Of a stretch of 64,000 nucleotides of DNA, positions 8,192 to 18,874 are shown one piece after another (within the stretch, counting starts at the first letter, position 1; every line of letters starts with the position of its first letter). The DNA lies in assembly GCF_004217545.1 (NCBI RefSeq), contig NZ_SHKY01000001.1:4402001-4466000 (forward strand), read 5' to 3'. The stretch is from Krasilnikovia cinnamomea (GTDB lineage Bacteria > Actinomycetota > Actinomycetes > Mycobacteriales > Micromonosporaceae). The notes under the pieces are model-generated. The model saw only the letters and a list, made by a program, of their open reading frames with translations. It was not told where the DNA came from and searched no databases. Made by a program: the position numbers and the translations under genes.

Positions 8192-9486
8192 GCGGCGCCT
8201 TCCTTCCGCGTCGTCTCCTCCGGCAGCAGTGCCGCGACCCAGCAGTCGCGGCGGCCATCATCGCGGCCCAGCCCCGCCCTGGCTATTCCCTCGATGGTGA
8301 ACCCCGCCCTCTCGGCGACCCGCCGGGAACCAGGGTTTGCCACCTCGGCGCGCCATTCGAGGCGGCGCAGCCCGAGCGCGGCGAAACCCCACGCGGAGAT
8401 GGCGCGCAGGGCTTCGGTGGCGTAACCGCGGCCGCGGACCTGCGGCGCGATGACGCAGCCGATCTCCCCGACGGCCGGGTCGGTGGGGCGCACCCGGACG
8501 TCGATCGAGCCGACGCAGGCGTCGTCGCGGTCCGCGACGACGAAGACCGCCTCCTCGCCGCGCGCCCACAGCGCCGGCACCTCCGCACGCACGTACGCGG
8601 CAAGCCGCGCCTCCGCCGACGGGCTCCCGACGGGCCGCGTCTCCACTACCGGGCTCTCCACGGGCCGCGCCTGCGCCACCAGGCCTTCGATCGGCCGGGC
8701 CCCCGGTAGCGGGCGCTCGGCGGGCCAGGCCCGCGCCGGCGGGTCGTCGGTGGGTTGCGCCGGCCGGTATGGGCCGCCGAACCAGCGGACCGACTCGGGG
8801 TCGGCCAGCGCCCGGGCCAGCCCGGGCAGGTCCCGCTCGGCCGGCCGGCGCAGCGTGACCGGACCGGCCGGCAGGGTGGGCGGCGGGCGGCCGAACGTGT
8901 ACGCCGTGCGCCGCACCCAGTCCGCGACCTCCCAGCCGGGCGGGGTGAGCTGCCCCGGCAGCAGCCAGCCGAACCACTCGTCGACCCGGGCGCCGTCGCG
9001 CGGGCGCCGGTGTGCCGGGACGACACCCGCCACGGTGAACCCGAGCCGCAGGCCGGTCAGCCGGGAGGCGTGGTTGCCCACCGCGGCGCGCCAGTCGACG
9101 CGGGCCAGCCCGAGCCGGTGAAAACCGAACTCCAGCAGCACCCGACCGGCCCGCTCGGTGATCCGGCGCCCGCGCGCCCACGGTGCCGACCAGTAGCCGA
9201 TCTCCGCGCTGCCGGCCCGCTCGTCGACGCCGTGCAGGGCCACCGAGCCGAGCAGCTCACCGGTCGCGGCGGCGGTGACCGCGCCGCCGTACGTCGTACC
9301 GTCCGCCAGCCCCGCGCTGGCGGCGTCGATGAACTCCCGCGCGTCAGACAGCGTGTACGGCACCGGCGAGCTGTTCGCCCAGCGGGAGATCTCAGCGTCG
9401 TCGCGGGCCCGGACCAGCTCCCCGGCGTCCGCGCGGCGGAACCCGCGCACCACCAGCTCGCCGGCGCGCAGCTCGAACGGGGCCAC
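8188..9486 (-). CDS. Tandem-GNAT acetyltransferase with repeat-bearing insertion
   Basis: 432-aa protein with two GNAT domains. Motif A occurs as YWSAPWARGRRITERA in domain 1, which is degenerate, and as IAPQVRGRGYATEALRA in domain 2. Domain 2 is split by about 50 extra residues with a period of ten (segments such as ARPIEGLVAQ and ARPVESPVVE), encoded by 30-bp repeats. The GTG start at 9486 gives VAPFELRAGELVVRGF, a normal GNAT beginning. An in-frame extension to 9564 would run toward the secA promoter and has no family similarity. Substrate is unknown. It is divergent from secA and coupled to the downstream GNAT gene. Confidence 0.85.
   Translation of the reverse strand: MAPFELRAGELVVRGFRRADAGELVRARDDAEISRWANSSPVPYTLSDAREFIDAASAGLADGTTYGGAVTAAATGELLGSVALHGVDERAGSAEIGYWSAPWARGRRITERAGRVLLEFGFHRLGLARVDWRAAVGNHASRLTGLRLGFTVAGVVPAHRRPRDGARVDEWFGWLLPGQLTPPGWEVADWVRRTAYTFGRPPPTLPAGPVTLRRPAERDLPGLARALADPESVRWFGGPYRPAQPTDDPPARAWPAERPLPGARPIEGLVAQARPVESPVVETRPVGSPSAEARLAAYVRAEVPALWARGEEAVFVVADRDDACVGSIDVRVRPTDPAVGEIGCVIAPQVRGRGYATEALRAISAWGFAALGLRRLEWRAEVANPGSRRVAERAGFTIEGIARAGLGRDDGRRDCWVAALLPEETTRKEGAA
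8591..8770. repeat. 30-bp imperfect tandem repeats inside a GNAT gene
   Basis: Five units of exactly 30 bp begin at 8621, 8651, 8681, 8711 and 8741. Each starts GGG(C/T) or AGGC, and units share a central CGGGCCGCG-like core. A weaker copy lies at 8591. The period is a multiple of three, so copy-number change keeps the reading frame open. Confidence 0.75.
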
Positions 9487-9646
9487 CCGGCCATCCTGCC
9501 GGACTCGCCGGGCGCCGGTGTGCGCTGTCAGCGAACGACCGGCCGTGTTTCGCCATGTTTGCACGGTTAACGGGAGGCTCGGGTCACAGACCGCTCGCCG
9601 AGGTGCCTACGATGGGGGCGCAGACTGGTCTAGGGAGAGTTGGCCC

Positions 9647-12538
<2,892 letters not shown>

Positions 12539-12551
12539 CCGCTCGCATCTT

Positions 12552-12583
12552 CGACGGCCCGCGGGGAATCCCGCGGGCCGTCG
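12552..12583 (+). terminator. Terminator of secA
   Basis: Perfect 14-bp stem (CGACGGCCCGCGGG paired with its complement) and a GAAT loop, 13 bp after the secA stop. It probably also serves the convergent gene ending at 12660. Confidence 0.85.
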
Positions 12584-12659
12584 CCGTTGTCGGCGGCCTG
12601 CCTGGCTCGGGTGGCGGCGAGCGGGCACCGGTCCACCACGACCGCCGGAACCGTCGATC

Positions 12660-13283
12660 TCAGACCAACTGCAGGGTCGTTGTCAGCCAGGACTGGTCGT
12701 GCAGCTCGAGGCGGAGCGCCAGTGCCCACGTCCGGCCGCCCGTGACGAGTAGGACCGTCGCCTCCACGGCGCCGGGCCGGGGCTCGCACAGGCGCAGCCG
12801 CAGCACCGCCGCCGGGGCGGCGCCGCGCCCGTGCCGATCGGTGGCGCGGCGCGAGCCGGCCCGGCGCAGCTCCGCCACCCGGTGTACCCCGGTCACCGCC
12901 TGCGCGACCACGCGGGCCGCCTGCGCCGGAAGCGTCAGGCGGCGCAGGTGCGCGGCCGGACGGTACCCGTTGAGCACCTCGACGAACGCGCTCACGAACC
13001 GGTGCACCGCCACCCGCGCCTCCCCGGATACCCCACCCGGCGTCGTTCTCGCCGCCCCGACGCCCGCCACGGCGGGTGCCGCACCGGCGCCCCTCGCTGC
13101 CGCGGGTGCCGCACCGTCGAGCGGGGCGGGCGCCGGGGATCCGGGCCACCGGAACGCTGGCTGGTGGGCCGGTGCCCACACGGACGGATCCAGTTCGTCG
13201 TCGAAGGGGGGATCGCATTGCGGCACGGGGCGGATCCGGATCGGCGGCCTGGGCCCCCGTGGTGCCACTTCGACCGTCGTCAC
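12660..13283 (-). CDS. Rv3235-type conserved actinobacterial protein
   Basis: 207-aa protein. An Ala/Pro/Arg-rich N-terminal half of low complexity leads to a compact C-terminal domain (about 105-207). That domain contains RFVSAFVEVLNGYRPAAHLR, then three strands ending WALALRLELHDQSWLTTTLQLV. This matches the family found near secA in mycobacteria and streptomycetes (Rv3235-like), whose function is unknown; assignment is from memory of the family pattern. The GTG start gives VTTVEVAPRGP. A longer reading to 13388 is possible but has no clear ribosome binding site. No signal peptide or membrane segment is visible, so it should be cytoplasmic. Confidence 0.75.
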   Translation of the reverse strand: MTTVEVAPRGPRPPIRIRPVPQCDPPFDDELDPSVWAPAHQPAFRWPGSPAPAPLDGAAPAAARGAGAAPAVAGVGAARTTPGGVSGEARVAVHRFVSAFVEVLNGYRPAAHLRRLTLPAQAARVVAQAVTGVHRVAELRRAGSRRATDRHGRGAAPAAVLRLRLCEPRPGAVEATVLLVTGGRTWALALRLELHDQSWLTTTLQLV

Positions 13284-13418
13284 ACCGCACCATCCATCCC
13301 GTTGGTTGGAGGCGTTTCTCTGCGTTTGCTTTCGTTTGCCTCCGGTCACCGAGTGTGCCGAACCCCATGCGTACCCGTCAATGCCCAATGTGGAGCGGTG
13401 GGATCCGTGGTGGGGAGG

Positions 13419-13646
13419 TCAGTCGGAGTCGCGCTCGATCAGGGGGTTCTGCTGCACCCAGTCGGCGGTCTCGGAGTACTTGCGCTGGATGTACTCCTCC
13501 AGCTTCGCGCGTTCGACGCGCCACTGACCCCGCCCGCCGACCTTGATCGCGGGCAGTTCGCCGCTGCGGACCATGTGATAGACCTGCGAGTCCGTGACGT
13601 TGAGTTCGGTGGCCACGTCGGACAGCAGTAGAAACCTGGCCTCCAC
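13419..13646 (-). CDS. Small helix-turn-helix protein (MerR/excisionase-like)
   Basis: 75-aa DNA-binding protein. The sequence FLLLSDVATELNVTDSQVYH forms an AlpA/MerR-type helix-turn-helix, and LPAIKVGGRGQWRVERAKLEEYI is the usual wing and following helix of this superfamily. Although excisionase-like in fold, its place between the Rv3235-type gene and an Lrp regulator, within core genes near secA, suggests a chromosomal regulator rather than a phage factor. The ATG at 13646 lies 31 bp from the lrp-type gene stop. Target genes are unknown. Confidence 0.85.
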   Translation of the reverse strand: MEARFLLLSDVATELNVTDSQVYHMVRSGELPAIKVGGRGQWRVERAKLEEYIQRKYSETADWVQQNPLIERDSD

Positions 13647-13676
13647 GCGCCTCTCCCGGCTCGACGACGATGGGCC

Positions 13677-14156
13677 TCAGTCTGCCACCGGTGCGGCGGC
13701 GGCGGTCGGGCCGGTGACCGCGCGGTCCGGCAGCGGGCTGGAGTACACGACGCTCGTGGTGACCGAGCCGAGCCCGGCGATCCGCCCGGTGACCTCCTCC
13801 AGGTGCCGCATCGACCGGGCCAGGACCTTGAGGACGAAGCAGTCCTCCCCGGTGACGTGGTGCGCCTCGACGATCTGCGGGGTGCTGTCCAGCAGCGCGT
13901 GGAACGGCCGGTAGTTGCCCGTGGGATACCGCAGCCGGACCAGCGCCATGATCGTCAAGCCGACCCGGGCCGGATCGACGGCCGCCCGGTAGCCGGTGAT
14001 CACCCCGGTCTCCTCCAGGCGGCGGACCCGCTCGGCCACCGCGCTGGGTGACATCGCCACGATCCGGGCCAGGTCGGCGTAGCTGGCCCGCCCATCCGCC
14101 TGCAACGCTTCGACGATCCGCCAGTCGGTGCGATCCAGTGTTGATTCCACGGCCAT
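13677..14156 (-). CDS. Lrp/AsnC family transcriptional regulator
   Basis: 159-aa regulator. The N-terminal helix-turn-helix spans about 8-55 (LDRTDWRIVEALQADGRASY, then LARIVAMSPSAVAERVRRLE). The C-terminal ligand-binding RAM domain includes HHVTGEDCFVLKVLA. Members sense amino acids and form octamers on DNA. The ATG at 14156 is chosen because the protein then begins just before the HTH. The gene is divergent from a rhodanese-like gene across 93 bp, so autoregulation and control of the neighbour are plausible. The ligand is not predictable. Confidence 0.9.
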   Translation of the reverse strand: MAVESTLDRTDWRIVEALQADGRASYADLARIVAMSPSAVAERVRRLEETGVITGYRAAVDPARVGLTIMALVRLRYPTGNYRPFHALLDSTPQIVEAHHVTGEDCFVLKVLARSMRHLEEVTGRIAGLGSVTTSVVYSSPLPDRAVTGPTAAAAPVAD

Positions 14157-14249
14157 CAGGCCATAGTACCGGTGAAGCAACGGCGGATCGCCGACCGGGC
14201 CGTTGGTCGGTAGTGCCGGCCGGCCCTTCCCATCCGTACCGTTTTGGCC

Positions 14250-14684
14250 ATGATTCTCGAACCGCAACGCGCCGCCGCCCTGTTCGCCGAGCGCCTCGCC
14301 ACCCAGACCGACGCGTCCGACGTGCACGCCGCCCTGGCCTCGGGCGAACCCGGATTCGTCCTGCTCGACGCCCGCGCGCTGGACGCCTGGAACCAGGGCC
14401 ACATCCCCGGCGCGCGGCACCTGCCGCACGCCGAGATCCCCGCCCGCGCCGCCGACCTGCTGGACCCGGCCGTGCCGGTGGTCACCTACTGCTGGGGGCC
14501 GGGCTGCAACGGCGCCACCCGGGCTGCCCTCGCCCTGTCGCTGCTCGGGTACACCGCCCGCGAGATGATCGGCGGCGTCGAGTACTGGGCCCGGGAGGGC
14601 TTCCCGCTGCGTGGCGCCGACGGCGACGCCACCCGCCCGGCGGACTCGCTGGTCGCCCCGGTGGGGTCGAGCTGTGCATGTTGA
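14250..14684 (+). CDS. Rhodanese-like domain protein
   Basis: 144-aa single-domain rhodanese. The CH2A-like region FVLLDARALDAWNQGHIPGA and the active-site loop TYCWGPGCNGATRAA are visible, the catalytic Cys being the first of the loop. The C-terminus CAC adds further cysteines. Such proteins carry sulfane sulfur as persulfide. Alternative TTG start six bases upstream (14244). It is divergently transcribed from the Lrp-type regulator, a common arrangement in actinobacteria that suggests control by that regulator; this is inference. Confidence 0.88.
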   Translation: MILEPQRAAALFAERLATQTDASDVHAALASGEPGFVLLDARALDAWNQGHIPGARHLPHAEIPARAADLLDPAVPVVTYCWGPGCNGATRAALALSLLGYTAREMIGGVEYWAREGFPLRGADGDATRPADSLVAPVGSSCAC

Positions 14685-14777
14685 TCGGCCACGATCGTGA
14701 CACGCGTGGTGGGTTGGACTTCCGCCGTGGCCCTCGACGGTGTACTACAGGGACGGTCCAACCACAGGGGGAGAAGA

Positions 14778-15287
14778 GTGCCGATCACCGATCTGGTCCG
14801 GGTGTACGTCCCGGCGACCGTGCCGATGCTGGCCGCCCTGCGCGCGTCGGGCCGGCTCGGCGACGGCCCGATGGTCGCGCACGCGGTCACCCCGGCGCTG
14901 CGCGAGTGGTACGCCGAGGGTGACGAGGAGGAGCTGGAGTACGTGGCGTTCACCCGCGCCGCCCAGGGCGCCCTGCACCTGCTGCGACTGGACACGCAGG
15001 CGCCGCGGCGCCGGGTGGTCGTCTCGGCCGACGTGCCGTCGGCAGCGCTGGTCCGCGAGGACGTCGAACTTGGATCGAGCGAGGTACGTCTGCCGCAGCC
15101 GGTGGCGCTCACCGACGTGGCCGCGATCCACGTGGACGGCGAGGAGGCGGTCACCGAGGTCGCGGCGGCGGCCGAGGTGGTGGACGAGGCGCTCGCGGGC
15201 GACCCGGACGCGCAGTTCACCGTGGACGGCGCCGAGGACCACGAACTCGAGTGGTACGCGGTCTCCGAGCTGGACGAACTGATCTAG
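14778..15287 (+). CDS. Conserved actinobacterial protein (DUF6912-like)
   Basis: 169-aa protein beginning VPITDLVRVYVPATVPMLAAL, with conserved motifs VRVYVPAT near the N-terminus and ELEWYAVSELDELI at the C-terminus. It is acidic and soluble, without signal peptide. The family occurs throughout Actinomycetota and has no known function to my knowledge; the family number is from memory. The GTG start is fixed by a strong GGGGGAGAAGA just upstream. The end overlaps the convergent membrane-protein gene by 4 bp. Confidence 0.8.
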   Translation: MPITDLVRVYVPATVPMLAALRASGRLGDGPMVAHAVTPALREWYAEGDEEELEYVAFTRAAQGALHLLRLDTQAPRRRVVVSADVPSAALVREDVELGSSEVRLPQPVALTDVAAIHVDGEEAVTEVAAAAEVVDEALAGDPDAQFTVDGAEDHELEWYAVSELDELI

Positions 15288-16222
15288 GACGGGCTGCTCT
15301 CCGGCGCCGCGGGCGCGTCCTCGTCGTCCGGCGCCGGCCCAAGCGTGCGGCCGAGCAGGACGATGGCGCTGATCGCCCCCACGAACAGGACGATCAGGGC
15401 GTTGTTGAGCCGGGCACCGCCGAGCATCCGCTGCACGGTCAGCTCCAGCTCGCTGACCCGCCCGGCGAGGTCGAGCACCCGGGCACCCGCGGTCCGGGCC
15501 AGGATTTCGGTGAGCGCCAGCAGCAGGCCGGGGCCGGCGCCCGCGAGGGCGTACATCGGCCAGCGAAGCTGTCCCGGTGCCGAGCGGCGCAGCACCAGGA
15601 AGGACACGCCCCCGGCGGCGAGGCCGCCCAGCACGGACTGGGTGAGCGAGAACCAGCCCGCGGCCGAGGTCTGGGAGGCGGAGCTGGTGCCCGCGCCGAA
15701 CAGGTCGAGCAGCGGGACCTGCGCGACGTTGAGCGCGAAGCCGACCGCGAAGACCGCGATGGCGGCCCAGCACGCGGCGGCGACCACCCGGGGCTCGCGG
15801 AAGCCGGCCAGTGCGCCGCCGAACGTCGCGGCGGCCGCCACGGTGCCGCCGGCCACGGCGTACACCCAGCCCGCGGTGTTGATCGTGATGATCGGGACCG
15901 CGCCGAGCGCGCCCAGCGCCAGCCCCGTGCCGATGGTGACCGCGAAGCGCGCGCCCGCGCCGCGGGCGCGGCGCCCCACCAGGGCCAGCACCGCGAGGGC
16001 CCCGGCCGCGCCCGCGACCAGGCCCGCGGAGACGATCCCGGGCAGCGCGTACGCGGTGACGACCACCTCGGTCTCGGCGTCGGCGCGCCCGGTGATGGCG
16101 GCCCGGGCCGACCACAGCATCGCGGCCAGCCACAGCAGGCCCACGGCGGCCAGCGCAATCCCGGCGAACGGCGCGCGCTCGCCCGATCCGGTGGAAACGG
16201 CCGTGTCCTGCTGCGATGTCAT
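15284..16222 (-). CDS. Integral membrane protein, function unknown
   Basis: 312 aa with about eight hydrophobic helices, for example around residues 20-40, 60-80, 95-115 and 125-140, and a final pair near 205-225 and 275-295. A polar N-terminal tail (MTSQQDTAVSTGSGERAP) and acidic C-terminal tail (PDDEDAPAAPESSPS) flank them. A short amphipathic segment with heptad-like leucines, RVSELELTVQRML, precedes the last helix. No transporter signature is recognised. It is divergent from pruA and convergent with the preceding gene. Confidence 0.75.
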   Translation of the reverse strand: MTSQQDTAVSTGSGERAPFAGIALAAVGLLWLAAMLWSARAAITGRADAETEVVVTAYALPGIVSAGLVAGAAGALAVLALVGRRARGAGARFAVTIGTGLALGALGAVPIITINTAGWVYAVAGGTVAAAATFGGALAGFREPRVVAAACWAAIAVFAVGFALNVAQVPLLDLFGAGTSSASQTSAAGWFSLTQSVLGGLAAGGVSFLVLRRSAPGQLRWPMYALAGAGPGLLLALTEILARTAGARVLDLAGRVSELELTVQRMLGGARLNNALIVLFVGAISAIVLLGRTLGPAPDDEDAPAAPESSPS

Positions 16223-16287
16223 GCCGGTCAGGGTACGCGTGACCGACTGAGCGCCGGTTCCGGCCGTGCAAGGATGGATCGAGTCGG

Positions 16288-16330
16288 CCGGAGACCCCCT
16301 GAGCCGGAGACCCCCAGGACCGGAGACCCC
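16288..16330. repeat. Three 16-bp-spaced repeats in the pruA leader
   Basis: The 11-mer CCGGAGACCCC occurs at 16288, 16304 and 16320, exactly 16 bp apart. It lies immediately before the GGAGAAGGAG ribosome binding site of pruA. Each repeat itself contains a GGAG. Confidence 0.7.
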
Positions 16331-16346
16331 GGAGAAGGAGTGCGAG

Positions 16347-17975
16347 ATGGACGCCCAGCTTTCCGTGCCGGAGCCACGGAACGAGCCGGTACGCGGCTAC
16401 GCCCCCGGCAGTGCCGAGCGGGCCTCGTTGCAGGCACGCGTGGACGCCATGCGGGGCGAGCGCGTCGAGCTGACCATGACGATCGACGGCAAGCAGTCGA
16501 TGGGGTCCGGACCGGAGATCGAAGTGGTCCAGCCGCACCGCCGCCACCACGTCCTCGGGGTGCTCGGCAACGCGGACCGCTCCGACGCGGCGGCGGCCGT
16601 CGCGGCGGCCAAGCGGGCCGCCCCCGGCTGGCGGGCCCTGCCGTACTCCGAGCGGGCCGCGGTCTTCCTGCGCGCCGCGGAGCTGCTGGCGGGGAGCTGG
16701 CGCGACACGCTGAACGCGGCGACGATCCTCGGCCAGTCGAAGTCCGCGTACCAGGCGGAGATCGACGCGGCCTGCGAGCTGATCGACTTCCTGCGCTTCA
16801 ACGCCGCGTTTGGCCAGCAGGCCCTCGCGGAGCAGCCGAAGTCGGCGCCCGGCATCTGGAACCGGTTCGACCACCGGCCGCTGGAGGGCTTCGTCTACGC
16901 GATCACCCCGTTCAACTTCACGGCGATCGCGGGCAACCTGCCGGCCGCGCCCGCGCTGATGGGCAACACGGTGATTTGGAAGCCGTCGCCCACGCAGCAG
17001 CTGTCGGCGCACTACACGATGCGGCTGTTCGAGGCGGCCGGGCTGCCCCCGGGCGTGATCAACCTGGTGACCGGCGACGGCCTGGCGGTCTCCGACGTGG
17101 TGCTGGCCGACCCTGACCTGGCGGGCATCCACTTCACCGGCTCGACCGCGACGTTCCGTCACCTGTGGCGCGAGGTGGGCAGCAACATCGACCGGTACCG
17201 GTCGTACCCGCGGCTGGTCGGCGAGACCGGCGGCAAGGACTTCGTGTTCGCGCACGCCAGCGCGGACGCCGACGCCCTGCACACCGCGCTGCTGCGCGGC
17301 GCGTACGAGTACCAGGGCCAGAAGTGCTCCGCGGCGTCCCGGGCCTACATCCCCCGCTCGATCTGGGAGGGCGGGCTGCGGGACCGGCTCGCGGCTTCGG
17401 CGGCCTCCATCACGTACGGTGACGTCACCGACCTGTCCACGTTCGGCGGCGCCGTGATCGACGGGCGGGCTTTCGCCAAGCACGCGGCGGCCCTGGACCG
17501 GATCAAGAACAGCGCGGCCTGCACCGTGCTGGCTGGCGGCACGGCCGACGACAGCGAGGGCTGGTTCGTCGCTCCCACGCTGGTGGAGTGCACCGACCCC
17601 ACCCACGAGGTGTTCACCACGGAGTACTTCGGCCCGATCCTCGGCGTGTACGTGTACTCCGACGGCGCCGAGGAGGCGACGATCGCGCAGGCCGACGCGG
17701 CCTCGCCGTACGCACTGACCGGGTCGGTCTTCGCCACCGACCGGGCCGCGATCGACCGGATCGGGGCGGCGCTGCGCTTCACGGCGGGCAACTTCTACAT
17801 CAACGACAAGCCGACCGGCGCGGTCGTGGGGCAGCAGCCGTTCGGCGGCGCCCGGGGCAGCGGCACGAACGACAAGGCGGGCTCGATCCTGAACCTGCTG
17901 CGCTGGGTCTCCCCGCGGACGATCAAGGAGACCTTCGAGCCGCCGACGGACTGGCGCTACCCGCATATGGGCTGA
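16347..17975 (+). CDS. pruA: L-glutamate gamma-semialdehyde dehydrogenase (P5C dehydrogenase)
   Basis: 542-aa ALDH4-type enzyme that oxidises glutamate semialdehyde, formed from pyrroline-5-carboxylate, to glutamate with NAD+, the second step of proline degradation. Visible features are NAD-site ITPFNFTAIAGN, the glycine motif FTGSTATFRHLW, the catalytic Glu in LVGETGGKDF, the catalytic Cys in YQGQKCSAASRAY, and the late motif EYFGPILGVYVY. Length is normal for the family. The ATG follows GGAGAAGGAG. No proline dehydrogenase gene is adjacent in this window, so the first step must be encoded elsewhere. Confidence 0.95.
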   Translation: MDAQLSVPEPRNEPVRGYAPGSAERASLQARVDAMRGERVELTMTIDGKQSMGSGPEIEVVQPHRRHHVLGVLGNADRSDAAAAVAAAKRAAPGWRALPYSERAAVFLRAAELLAGSWRDTLNAATILGQSKSAYQAEIDAACELIDFLRFNAAFGQQALAEQPKSAPGIWNRFDHRPLEGFVYAITPFNFTAIAGNLPAAPALMGNTVIWKPSPTQQLSAHYTMRLFEAAGLPPGVINLVTGDGLAVSDVVLADPDLAGIHFTGSTATFRHLWREVGSNIDRYRSYPRLVGETGGKDFVFAHASADADALHTALLRGAYEYQGQKCSAASRAYIPRSIWEGGLRDRLAASAASITYGDVTDLSTFGGAVIDGRAFAKHAAALDRIKNSAACTVLAGGTADDSEGWFVAPTLVECTDPTHEVFTTEYFGPILGVYVYSDGAEEATIAQADAASPYALTGSVFATDRAAIDRIGAALRFTAGNFYINDKPTGAVVGQQPFGGARGSGTNDKAGSILNLLRWVSPRTIKETFEPPTDWRYPHMG

Positions 17976-17987
17976 TTGTCCGGTATG

Positions 17988-18019
17988 GGGGCCGTTGCGT
18001 GTTTTCCCGTGACGGCCCC
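17988..18019 (+). terminator. Possible weak terminator after pruA
   Basis: 8-bp stem GGGGCCGT/ACGGCCCC with a 16-nt loop, 12 bp after the pruA stop. The loop is long, so this is only a weak candidate. Confidence 0.35.
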
Positions 18020-18111
18020 ACTTGCCGGAAGGCGGTCCGCCCGGAGATTTTGGTGATTTTGTGGCTGTTATCGACTGCGAGCGCCGTCTGACCGTTTTCC
18101 TGGGCCATCTT

Positions 18112-18164
18112 ACCAGGTCACAGGCCTGGTCATGAGGAAAACGCCTGGTACAGACCCTCCTGGT
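18112..18164. promoter_or_regulatory. ACCAGG/CCTGGT repeats upstream of padR
   Basis: The 287 bp between pruA and the PadR gene contain an inverted pair ACCAGG-N7-CCTGGT (18112-18130) and two further direct CCTGGT copies at 18144 and 18159. They lie 100-150 bp before the PadR start and could be operator sites. The spacing is not the classical PadR operator, so this is tentative. Confidence 0.35.
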
Positions 18165-18262
18165 CGGACTGTCTGTGCGGGACAGTCGTTTGTGGAGACG
18201 CAAAATGGACGGATCGGGCGAAATCCTGGACGCCGGAGCAACAAAGTGGCAGCTTAGAAGGC

Positions 18263-18778
18263 ATGCCCGACACTCAGATCAATCCCACGGCTGCCGCTCT
18301 GCTCGGCCTGCTACACGAGGGGCCGATGACCGGCGGACAGCTCATGGCGGCTGCCGAACGCCGCCTCGGGCCCTACTGGTCGATGACGCGGAGCCAGGTC
18401 TATCGCGAACTGCCCGTCCTGGCCGAGATGGGGTTCGTCCGCCTTGGCAAGCCCGGGCCACGGTCCAGCCAGCCCTATGCCCTCACCGCCTCCGGCAAGC
18501 GCGCCTTCAGCCGGTGGCTCGCCGAGGCGCCCGGCCGCGACGCGATCCGTAACCCGGTCGCCCTGCGCGTGGCGTTCGGTCAGCAGAGCTCCGGCACCCA
18601 GCTCAAGAGCCTCTACGTCGGCGCCAACGAGTACCACTCGGAGGCCCTGGCCATGGCCCGCGAGCAGGCCAAGGAGGCCAAGAAGGCCGGCGACCAGTAC
18701 GGAGCCGCCGCGCTGGAGTTCGCGGTCGCCTATCACAAGGCGGCCCTCAGCTGGCTCAAGGCCGCACCGGCCTCATAG
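18263..18778 (+). CDS. PadR family transcriptional regulator
   Basis: 171-aa regulator. The PadR winged helix occupies about residues 8-85 (AALLGLLHEGPMTGGQLMAA, then SQVYRELPVLAEMGFVRLG, then YALTASGKRAFSRWL). A C-terminal helical dimerisation segment rich in Ala, Lys and Glu follows (SEALAMAREQAKEAKKAGDQ). The ATG places the HTH at the normal distance from the N-terminus. It is isolated between pruA and prfB, so no obvious target is adjacent. Confidence 0.88.
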   Translation: MPDTQINPTAAALLGLLHEGPMTGGQLMAAAERRLGPYWSMTRSQVYRELPVLAEMGFVRLGKPGPRSSQPYALTASGKRAFSRWLAEAPGRDAIRNPVALRVAFGQQSSGTQLKSLYVGANEYHSEALAMAREQAKEAKKAGDQYGAAALEFAVAYHKAALSWLKAAPAS

Positions 18779-18874
18779 CCCATCGGCCAGGGGACGCCGC
18801 CGCACCTGCCGGATGGTGCAGCACCGTGCCGCCCGGCAGGGAATGCCGCCGGGCGGCGCGTAGTCTTATCTGTC

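Noticed and set aside
14745..18203. Long antisense open frame across the DUF6912-like, membrane-protein and pruA genes
   Set aside because: A GC-driven shadow frame; it crosses three well-supported genes and their terminators with no recognisable protein motif.
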